Source: VMSU01 sp031400755
GTDB lineage: Bacteria; Desulfobacterota; Desulfobulbia; Desulfobulbales; VMSU01
Direction: 5' to 3'
Length of the DNA stretch: 11,730 bases
Assembly (NCBI GenBank): GCA_031400755.1
Contig: JANNQL010000048.1
Location: 1 to 11,730, forward strand
The notes under the pieces are model-generated. The model saw only the letters and a program-made list of their open reading frames with translations, did not search any database and had not been told where the DNA came from. Both the position numbers and the translations under genes were made by a program. This document shows positions 5,981 through 11,730 of the stretch, piece by piece (within the stretch, counting starts at the first letter, position 1; each line of letters begins with the position of its first letter).

Positions 5981-6856
5981 ATGCCGGAAGAGGACAAAGA
6001 AGGAAAACAGTTTCATCAGGATGTGCCAGCCAGCAACGAGGGTTTTTTTTTGAAGGGCTCCAATGCCTTGGACTGGGGGATCAAGAACCGGCTCAGCCGG
6101 ATTTTTAATCCGGTCAGCGGCCGGACGGTCATGCTGGCGGTGGACCATGGCTATTTCCAAGGGCCAACCACCGGGCTTGAACGGATCGATCTGAACATCC
6201 TGCCCATCGCCCCCTACGCCGACACCCTGATGCTGACCCGGGGGATCTTGCGGTCCACCGTGCCGCCTTCATATAACAAGGGCATCGTGCTCAGGGCCAG
6301 CGGCGGACCGAGCATCCTGAAAGAGTTGTCCAATGAGGGTCTGGCGGTGGATATGGAAGAGGCCATCCGCTTGAACGTCTCGGCCTTGGCGGTGCAGGTC
6401 TTTATCGGCGGCGAATACGAGAGTCAGTCGGTATTAAACATGACTAGACTGGTGGACAAGGGGATGCGGTACGGCATCCCGACGCTTGCGGTCACCGCGG
6501 TTGGCAAGGACATGGCGCGCGATGCCCGCTACTTCAGACTGGCCTGCCGGATGTGCGCTGAACTCGGGGCCCATTACGTCAAGACCTATTATATCCCCAA
6601 AGGCTTTGACACGGTGACCGCCAGTTGCCCTGTGCCGATCGTCATGGCCGGCGGTAAAAAGATGCCGGAAAAAGAGGCCCTGGTGATGTGCTCTAACGCG
6701 GTGCAGGAGGGGGCCGCCGGCGTTGATATGGGCCGCAATATCTTCCAGTCAGAGGCGCCGAAGGCCATGATCCAGGCCGTGGCCAAGGTGGTGCATGAAA
6801 ATCTGCCGCCCCAGCAGGCCTATGAAATGTATCTCGATCTGAAGGCCAAAAAATGA
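5981..6856 (+). CDS. lsrF: LsrF-like class I aldolase/thiolase (DhnA family)
   Basis: This 291-residue protein resembles E. coli LsrF along most of its length. Shared blocks include ALDWGIKNRLSRIFNP, VMLAVDHGYFQGPTTGLERID, TRGILRS, AVGKDMARDARYF, CPVPIVMAGGKKMPE and GVDMGRNIFQS. LsrF transfers an acetyl group from 3-hydroxy-5-phosphonooxypentane-2,4-dione to CoA, the last step of phospho-AI-2 breakdown. The fold is a TIM barrel; K201 in VKTYY aligns with the LsrF catalytic Lys, and D55-H56 and G224-GKK lie at the expected active-site positions. AAGGAGG five bases before the ATG at 5981 is the strongest ribosome site in the window. No lsr transporter, kinase or repressor gene is nearby, so a different aldol reaction of the DhnA family (such as a sugar-phosphate aldolase or the archaeal-type step to dehydroquinate) remains possible. 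The family call is firm; the substrate is not. Confidence 0.85.
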   Translation: MPEEDKEGKQFHQDVPASNEGFFLKGSNALDWGIKNRLSRIFNPVSGRTVMLAVDHGYFQGPTTGLERIDLNILPIAPYADTLMLTRGILRSTVPPSYNKGIVLRASGGPSILKELSNEGLAVDMEEAIRLNVSALAVQVFIGGEYESQSVLNMTRLVDKGMRYGIPTLAVTAVGKDMARDARYFRLACRMCAELGAHYVKTYYIPKGFDTVTASCPVPIVMAGGKKMPEKEALVMCSNAVQEGAAGVDMGRNIFQSEAPKAMIQAVAKVVHENLPPQQAYEMYLDLKAKK

Positions 6857-8632
6857 ATGAGTATCTCCAGGGGCAGTGACGAAAGCGCGGTCCAGGCCGT
6901 AAAGGATGCCGCCGACATTATTGAGGTGGTCGGCGAGATTGTCACGCTCAAAAAGGCCGGGGCCAATTATAAGGGGCTCTGTCCGTTTCACGCCGAGAAG
7001 ACCCCTTCCTTCACGGTCAATCCGGCCCGCCGCTCCTTTCATTGCTTTGGTTGCGGCGAGGGCGGCGATGCCCTGTCCTTTGTCATGCGCTACCAGAACA
7101 TCGGTTTTTGGGAGGCGGTCAAACAACTGGCAGGCCGCTATCATATCGCCTTGCCGGAAAAGGAGCTGTCCCCCCGCGAACGGGAGTCGGCCAGCAAACG
7201 CAAGGCGCTCTTTGCCATCAATCAGCGGGCCGCCCAGATCTATCACGAGTTGCTGTTGGCCAAGCAGGGCGCCCCGGCCCGCCGCTATCTCGAAAAACGG
7301 CGCATCCCGCTTGAGGTGATCAACGCCTTCCAGCTGGGCTATGCCCCGGAGAGTTGGGATTTCTTGATGAAGGCCATGGCCGATGTCGGTCAGGAGGCCT
7401 TGAGCGAGGCCGGGCTGCTGGTCCAGCGCGAATCGGGCAGCGGCTTCTATGACCGCTTCCGGCACCGGGTACTCTTTCCGATCATGAGCCATAGCGGTCA
7501 GCACCTGGGTTTTGGCGGTCGTATCCTGGATGACCAGCAGCCCAAATACCTCAATTCGCCGGAGACCCTGGTCTTTACCAAGGGCAAGACCCTGTTCGGC
7601 CTCTTTCAGAACAAGGAGGCGATTCGTCACTCGAAAAGGGCGCTGATTGTCGAGGGCAATTTTGATCTCTTGAGCTTAGTCGCGGCAGGCGTGCGTGACG
7701 TGGTGGCGCCCCTGGGTACGGCTCTGACCCTGCAGCACATCCGGGCGCTGAAGGGTTATGCCCAGGAGGCGGTGCTGCTTTTTGACGGTGATCAGGCCGG
7801 CATCAAGGCGGCCATGCGGGCGGTGCCCCTCTTTTTGTCGGAGAAGGTGGAGGCCAAGGTGGTGATCCTCCCTGACGGCCACGATCCTGACACCTTTATT
7901 GCCGAGTTCGGGGCCGAGGGCTTGGAGCGGCGCTTGGCTGCGGCCTATTCCCTGCCGGAGTTTGTCGTTGGCCATCTGGTTGAAAAGTATGGCCTGGGAC
8001 TGGAGGGCAAGGGCCGCATTGTCGAAGAGTTAAAGCCCCTGATCAAGGCCATTGACAATCAAGACCTGCAACGGTCACTGTTCGTCTCTCATTTCAGCCA
8101 GAAGCTCGGGTTGGTCCCGGAGCAACTCCTGGCCACGCTGGCCACGCCGCTTGAGGTAAGCGCCTCGGTTATAAGGACTTCGGCCTCGCCATCTTCTGGA
8201 CCGGCGAGAATCGCCTTCAGCAAGGCCGAAGAGCAGCTCGTATCATTTTTGATCATCTACCCAGAGTATGCCGATCAATTTATTGAGGCCGGGCTGTTTG
8301 ATGTCATCACCCACCCTGCCGCGATCAATATTGTCAACTCACTTAAGGAATTTCATAAAAAATTTCCTGGCAGCGGGGCAGAGCGCCTGCTTGACCAACT
8401 TGAGGGCGCCGAGCGCATCTTTGTCTCCAAACAATTGATCTCGGTCCCTTGCCTGCCAGACACTGACCGGGAAGCGGCGGAGAAGATACATTGGTTGCGG
8501 GAAAATCGCCAGAAGGTCAGGATGCGGGACTTGACGGCCCGCATCAACGAGGCCCAGCGCCAGAACGATCAGGGCCTGCTGCTGGCCTTGCTCATGGAAA
8601 AGAAAAAGATTACCGAGGACGGCAAAACATAA
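6857..8632 (+). CDS. dnaG: DNA primase
   Basis: This 591-residue primase makes RNA primers for replication at the fork with DnaB helicase; E. coli DnaG has 581 residues. The CHC2 zinc finger is intact (C42, H45, C63, C66, in LCPFHAEKTPSF and FHCFGCGEGGD). The catalytic core includes YLNSPET (231-237) and a TOPRIM domain with E266 (IVEGNFD) and D310/D312 (FDGDQAG). The last 140 or so residues (about 455-591) are the helicase-binding helical domain, usually the least conserved part. The start ATG follows the lsrF stop directly (TGA then ATG, zero spacing) with no clear ribosome site of its own, so translation is probably coupled to the aldolase gene. rpoD follows after 133 bases, the usual macromolecular-synthesis pairing, but rpsU is not upstream. 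Confidence 0.97.
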   Translation: MSISRGSDESAVQAVKDAADIIEVVGEIVTLKKAGANYKGLCPFHAEKTPSFTVNPARRSFHCFGCGEGGDALSFVMRYQNIGFWEAVKQLAGRYHIALPEKELSPRERESASKRKALFAINQRAAQIYHELLLAKQGAPARRYLEKRRIPLEVINAFQLGYAPESWDFLMKAMADVGQEALSEAGLLVQRESGSGFYDRFRHRVLFPIMSHSGQHLGFGGRILDDQQPKYLNSPETLVFTKGKTLFGLFQNKEAIRHSKRALIVEGNFDLLSLVAAGVRDVVAPLGTALTLQHIRALKGYAQEAVLLFDGDQAGIKAAMRAVPLFLSEKVEAKVVILPDGHDPDTFIAEFGAEGLERRLAAAYSLPEFVVGHLVEKYGLGLEGKGRIVEELKPLIKAIDNQDLQRSLFVSHFSQKLGLVPEQLLATLATPLEVSASVIRTSASPSSGPARIAFSKAEEQLVSFLIIYPEYADQFIEAGLFDVITHPAAINIVNSLKEFHKKFPGSGAERLLDQLEGAERIFVSKQLISVPCLPDTDREAAEKIHWLRENRQKVRMRDLTARINEAQRQNDQGLLLALLMEKKKITEDGKT

Positions 8633-8640
8633 TTATTTAC

Positions 8641-8658
8641 TTCCAAATTCGTTTGGAA
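8641..8658 (+). other. Perfect 7-bp hairpin with UUCG loop between dnaG and rpoD
   Basis: TTCCAAA (8641-8647) pairs perfectly with TTTGGAA (8652-8658) around a TTCG tetraloop, eight bases past the dnaG stop codon. No T-run follows, so it is not a standard intrinsic terminator. An alternative ATTCG/CGAAT pairing overlaps it. In E. coli the dnaG-rpoD gap is a known site of mRNA processing that gives the two genes different expression; this hairpin could act similarly as a partial terminator, a 3' stabiliser for dnaG mRNA or a processing signal. The role is an inference. Confidence 0.5.
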
Positions 8659-8765
8659 TCGAATATCTATCCCTTATTTTGTAATTATTATCAAACAAAG
8701 TGCGTTTGCAGGCAGGCCTTTTTCCATCAACCTAGGCGAGAGTGTACGGGTAATTCAGCAAAGCC

Positions 8766-10352
8766 ATGACGAAGAAAAAAGCCCAACAGGTCGCCAGCCA
8801 CGAGTTTAGCGACAGTCAAGATCCTATGGTCACCGAGGATGCAGGCCGGGATGATTTTCTGGATACGCTTGACGATGTGGACAACGACACTGAGGGTGAT
8901 GAGGGCGTAGAGTTTTCCTCTCGTTATCATGGTGCGCGTCAGGAAGATGGTGACCTGGAGATATCATTTGCCGACGACTCCGTTCACGAAGATTTTGCCC
9001 AGGACCTTCTCGACCCGGTAAAGTCCTATCTGCGGGAAATGGGGGCGGTCCCCATGCTCTCTTCCTCTGCCGAGACTGAAATCGCCATCAAGATCGAGCG
9101 TGGCGAAAAACAGATCCAGAGCACCCTGCTGTCGCTGCCGACTGCCATGCCTAGTTTGCACGCCATGGCCCGCGGACTCCGGGACGGCAGTTTGCAGATT
9201 TCTGCGGTCATAAAAAATGTCGACGAGACCGACCATGCCGCCCTGCGGCAGGCCAAGGACGATTTTCTCTGGAAGGTCAGTGAAGCGGAGCGCCACCACA
9301 AGGAAAGGCAGGCCTTCAATGACGATTTCTTGGGCGTGGACCTGCGCGAGGAGGCGGCCGTCAACCTGATGGTCCGCATTGAACGGAGCAGTCATGCCAT
9401 TGCCGCGCTGTTTGACGACCTCCGCCTGCAACAGAAACATCTGGATGAGATGGGCGCTGGCATGAAGCGACTTTCTGAGCAGATGGCGATGGCAAGGAAG
9501 GCGATTGCCGACGGCACTTCAAAACACGCGGCCAATTTTCTGAAAGACCTGGAAGAGACCTCCGGCATGGACCATGATACGGTTGAGCAGGCCATGGCCG
9601 CTATCAAACATGGTGAAATTTTTGCCAGAGAGGCCAAGAATCGATTAATTCAGGCCAATCTCAGGTTGGTGGTCAGCGTTGCCAAAAAATACGCCAATCG
9701 GGGTCTGCAACTCCTTGACCTGATTCAAGAGGGCAATGTCGGCCTGATGCGGGCCGCGGAAAAATTTGAGTACCGGCGGGGCTATAAGTTCAGCACCTAT
9801 GCGACCTGGTGGATCAGGCAGGCCATCAACCGGGCACTTGCCGACCAGGGCCGCACCATCCGCATCCCGGTCCACATGATTGATCATATCAATCGTTTGA
9901 TGCGGGAGACCAAGGAGTTTGTCCGCCAGCACGGCCGGGAACCAACCCCGGAGGAGATGGCCGAGGAGAGCGGCATTGATCTGGAAAAGGTCAAGACGAT
10001 CTTCAAGATTGCCAAGGAACCCATATCCCTGGATTCGCCGGTGGGAGACAGCGAGGACTCCTTTCTGGGTGATTTCATCGAGGATGCTGACTCGTTATCG
10101 CCTGATGAGGCAACGATCAAGAATAGCCTGCGACATAGTCTAAATGGTGTCTTGGCCTCATTGTCCCCCAGGGAGGAATCGGTACTCAGGATGCGCTATG
10201 GCATTGACACGGCGGTTGACTTGACTCTGGAAGAGGTCGGCAAGAACTTTGCCGTGACCCGGGAGCGTATCCGTCAGATTGAGGCCAAGGCCTTGAAAAA
10301 ACTCAAACATCCAACCCGCCGGGATCGACTGGCCAGCTTCATGGTCGATTGA
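8766..10352 (+). CDS. rpoD: Primary sigma factor of RNA polymerase (RpoD/sigma-70)
   Basis: This 528-residue sigma factor directs RNA polymerase to housekeeping promoters. Region 1.2 begins DPVKSYLREMG (about 83-113), followed by the non-conserved segment typical of proteobacterial RpoD (about 114-285), region 2 (about 286-362, with RLVVSVAKKYANRGL, DLIQEGNVGLMRA and the promoter-melting/-10 helix YATWWIRQAINRAL), region 3 (about 363-440) and region 4 (about 455-518, with the -35 helix VTRERIRQIEAKALKKLK). The first 80 residues are strongly acidic and lack the usual region 1.1 pattern (a GYLTYDEVND-like stretch). An in-frame TAA 15 bases before the ATG excludes a longer N-terminus in this frame. 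The start at 8766 has no good ribosome site, unusual for such a gene. It follows dnaG by 133 bases and a long hairpin begins at its stop codon. Confidence 0.97.
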   Translation: MTKKKAQQVASHEFSDSQDPMVTEDAGRDDFLDTLDDVDNDTEGDEGVEFSSRYHGARQEDGDLEISFADDSVHEDFAQDLLDPVKSYLREMGAVPMLSSSAETEIAIKIERGEKQIQSTLLSLPTAMPSLHAMARGLRDGSLQISAVIKNVDETDHAALRQAKDDFLWKVSEAERHHKERQAFNDDFLGVDLREEAAVNLMVRIERSSHAIAALFDDLRLQQKHLDEMGAGMKRLSEQMAMARKAIADGTSKHAANFLKDLEETSGMDHDTVEQAMAAIKHGEIFAREAKNRLIQANLRLVVSVAKKYANRGLQLLDLIQEGNVGLMRAAEKFEYRRGYKFSTYATWWIRQAINRALADQGRTIRIPVHMIDHINRLMRETKEFVRQHGREPTPEEMAEESGIDLEKVKTIFKIAKEPISLDSPVGDSEDSFLGDFIEDADSLSPDEATIKNSLRHSLNGVLASLSPREESVLRMRYGIDTAVDLTLEEVGKNFAVTRERIRQIEAKALKKLKHPTRRDRLASFMVD

Positions 10353-10475
10353 TTCCAGTTCGCATTCAAGTTGATACCTTTGGCGGCTACGCTACGCCGC
10401 TCCTCGGCGTACTTATGTACGCTCTCGTCGCTGCTCGCTTGCCTTCGCGGTCTCAACTCGAATGCTTGCTGGAAT
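10352..10475. repeat. Inverted-repeat element C at the rpoD stop codon
   Basis: Arms of 23 bases at 10352-10374 and 10453-10475 match in inverted orientation at 19 of 23 positions. The left arm begins on the last base of the rpoD stop codon. The tip is a perfect GCGTAC/GTACGC stem (10407-10412 and 10417-10422) around TTAT, and the interior is rich in GCTACG- and GCTCG-like words. Its position suggests it supplies or replaces the rpoD transcription terminator. The sequence is unrelated to elements A and B and looks like a separate interspersed family. The terminator role is an inference; there is no long T-run after it. Confidence 0.72.
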
Positions 10476-10540
10476 GCCAATTTGATTGCAACTCGGATTG
10501 AGCAGGACTTCACCCCTGCCTTCTCCTCCGGTGCCAACTT

Positions 10541-10695
10541 TTGATGAACTCGTAAAAAAGTCACGGGATGGCTAAGCAAAAGGTCCGATATACAAGGCGC
10601 GCGGTCTTTTTGTGAGTGAGGCCATACACAAGGTATGCCGAACGAACAAAAATACCCCGCAACGCAGTAGATCGGATTTTTTACGACGCCATCAA
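10541..10695. repeat. Inverted-repeat element D, about 155 bp
   Basis: The outer arms are TTGATGAACTCGTAAAAAA at 10541-10559 and the complement of TTTTTTACGACGCCATCAA at 10677-10695. A second pair of imperfect arms follows: the segment with GGTCCGATATACAAGG (10582-10597) faces the segment ending in AGTAGATCGGAT (about 10645-10677). The tip pairs GGCCATAC with GTATGCC (about 10620-10639, one bulge). The whole element can fold into one long interrupted hairpin. It looks like a repeat I associate with Desulfobacterota genomes, with modest certainty and without a search. It encodes no protein and lies 15 bases upstream of the -35 box of the dprA promoter. Confidence 0.75.
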
Positions 10696-10710
10696 CTTTT
10701 TAAAAAAAGG

Positions 10711-10738
10711 TTGACACCCTTTGTCCTTGCCTTATAGT
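10711..10738 (+). promoter_or_regulatory. Sigma-70 promoter reading toward dprA
   Basis: A perfect TTGACA (10711-10716) and a TATAGT (10733-10738, five of six consensus positions) are separated by 16 bases. An A/T-rich run just upstream (CTTTTTAAAAAAA, about 10697-10708) resembles an UP element. Transcription would start near 10745 and give a leader of about 105 bases before the dprA ATG. This is the best promoter in the window. Confidence 0.7.
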
Positions 10739-10850
10739 CAAGGCCCACTTTTCCCCCCACACTCTAAGCGTTAAGAATGATGGCATGGCAGGTCGCATGG
10801 CCTGCTGACCGTCGTCTTTCTTTATCATCTTCGACCTGTGATCGTTCGGC
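10739..10850 (+). other. dprA leader region
   Basis: No gene is seen between the promoter and dprA. The leader contains GCATGG twice and a small potential stem, GCAGG (10788-10792) with CCTGC (10801-10805), which competes with GGTC/GACC pairing (10791-10794 and 10807-10810). It does not fit a known riboswitch that I can recognise, and it is not a tRNA. Together with elements C and D and the promoter, this accounts for most of the 498-base gap between rpoD and dprA. Confidence 0.3.
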
Positions 10851-11730
10851 ATGGCTGAGACACGACTTGATTGGCTGACTCTGCACTTGGTCTCTGGCTT
10901 AGGTGCGACTGGCTTCCGGAAGCTGGTGGAGACCTTCGGGTCCGCGGCGCAGGCCTTGGGCGCTGGGCGCAAGGAGTTGCAACAGGTGCCAGGCCTGCGA
11001 CCGGAGGCCATCGACGCAATCAGCGCCGGGCCGCCCTATCAAGAGGCCGAGCGCGAGCTTAAAAATATGGGGCAGCTTGGTATTTCCATGATCTGCTTTG
11101 GTGGTCCGGACTACCCTGCTATGCTTGCCAGTATCTACAAACCGCCCATGGTCTTGTTCGTTAAAGGCCAGGCGGGGCTGTTGAGCAAGGTCGGGCTGGC
11201 GGTGGTGGGCTCACGGGCTGCCACCTCCTATGGCGTAAAGATCGCCCGGGACTTGAGCGGGCAACTGGCCGCCAAGGGTCTGGTCATTGTCAGTGGCCTG
11301 GCCTTGGGCATTGACACTGCGGCCCACGCTGGGGCACTGGCGGTTGGCGGTGAAACGATTGCCGTACTCGGCTGCGGCCTGGATGTGACCTATCCCAAGA
11401 GCAATGAGCGCTTGGCGGAGCAGATCGGCAAGGCCGGTGCCCTGGTCAGCGAATACCGACTAGGGACCCAGCCCGATGCCTTCCGCTTCCCAGCCCGCAA
11501 TCGGATCATCAGCGGTCTTTCGCGCGGGGTCTTGGTGGTGGAGGCGGCGCAGCGCTCAGGCTCATTGATCACGGCCCGCTTGGCCCTTGATGAAGGCCGT
11601 GAGGTCTTTGCCATCCCCGGGCGGGTGGACTCCGTAAAGAGTACCGGCACCCATCGTCTGTTACAGGAAGGGGCCAAACTGGTGGGCAGTATCGACGATG
11701 TCTTCGAGGAGTTGGGCTGGCAGGTCGGGG
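10851..11730 (+). CDS. dprA: DNA-processing protein DprA/Smf, 3' end outside the window
   Basis: The 293 visible codons stay open to the window end. DprA binds incoming single-stranded DNA and loads RecA during natural transformation; many non-competent bacteria also keep it. Residues 1-60 form the N-terminal SAM/HhH-like part (DWLTLHLVSGLGATGF). The Rossmann-type DprA core follows: DYPAMLASIYKPPMVLFVKG (87-106), the VVGSR motif (118-122), SGLALGIDTAAHAGAL (148-163), FPARNRIISGLS (213-224), VVEAAQRSGSL (229-239) and IPGRVDS (255-261). Family members are usually 290-380 residues, so the missing part is probably the C-terminal winged-helix domain. An in-frame TGA 12 bases upstream leaves ATG 10851 as the first start; its ribosome site is weak. 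It is transcribed from the promoter at 10711 and is probably independent of rpoD. Confidence 0.95.
   Translation, partial: MAETRLDWLTLHLVSGLGATGFRKLVETFGSAAQALGAGRKELQQVPGLRPEAIDAISAGPPYQEAERELKNMGQLGISMICFGGPDYPAMLASIYKPPMVLFVKGQAGLLSKVGLAVVGSRAATSYGVKIARDLSGQLAAKGLVIVSGLALGIDTAAHAGALAVGGETIAVLGCGLDVTYPKSNERLAEQIGKAGALVSEYRLGTQPDAFRFPARNRIISGLSRGVLVVEAAQRSGSLITARLALDEGREVFAIPGRVDSVKSTGTHRLLQEGAKLVGSIDDVFEELGWQVG

Noticed and set aside
6749..7630. 293-codon open frame on the minus strand
   Set aside because: It is antisense to the end of lsrF and the first half of dnaG, both certain genes. It has the Gly/Leu/His-rich look of an antisense shadow.
10274..10579. 101-codon open frame on the minus strand over the rpoD end and spacer
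   Set aside because: It crosses the rpoD C-terminus, all of repeat element C and the edge of element D. Its translation follows repeat sequence and has no ribosome site or family resemblance.
10745..10850. tRNA or known riboswitch in the dprA leader
   Set aside because: No cloverleaf, TTCRA-like arm or conserved riboswitch core could be found; only short competing stems are visible.

Overview
The window comes from a bacterium with moderately high GC and fits a sulfate- or sulfur-metabolising deltaproteobacterium (Desulfobacterota, perhaps Desulfobulbales-like). The evidence is indirect: a sensor kinase with a c-type heme motif, gene content typical of that group, and several hairpin-forming interspersed repeats of a kind I associate with those genomes. 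No rRNA marker is present, so this placement is an inference.

Minus strand, positions 1-2338: a signalling operon read right to left. It encodes a membrane histidine kinase whose extracytoplasmic Tll0287/DUF3365-type sensor carries a CxxCH heme-attachment motif, then an Rcp1-like stand-alone response regulator, then a second receiver-domain protein cut by the window edge. Positions 2339-2663 are non-coding and hold a long imperfect inverted repeat. Minus strand, 2664-4642: a tightly packed three-gene operon for a 200-residue protein of unknown function, an 85-residue protein of unknown function and an M24B (Xaa-Pro) peptidase.

Positions 4643-4911 form a divergent promoter region containing a second long hairpin. 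Plus strand, 4912-10352: a zinc-dependent medium-chain dehydrogenase, an LsrF-like class I aldolase/thiolase, DNA primase (dnaG) and the primary sigma factor (rpoD). The dnaG start codon directly follows the stop codon of the lsrF homologue, so the ancient dnaG-rpoD pair lies downstream of a metabolic pair rather than of rpsU. Positions 10353-10850 are non-coding and hold two further, unrelated inverted-repeat elements, followed by a good sigma-70 promoter that reads into dprA (10851 to the window end, 3' truncated).

Most genes belong to known families. What deserves a second look is the heme-sensor cassette, the LsrF/dehydrogenase pair linked to dnaG, an RpoD without a recognisable region 1.1, the uncharacterised gene pair ahead of the peptidase, and four long hairpin elements, each in an intergenic spacer. 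I did not see a clearly new defence or mobile system.
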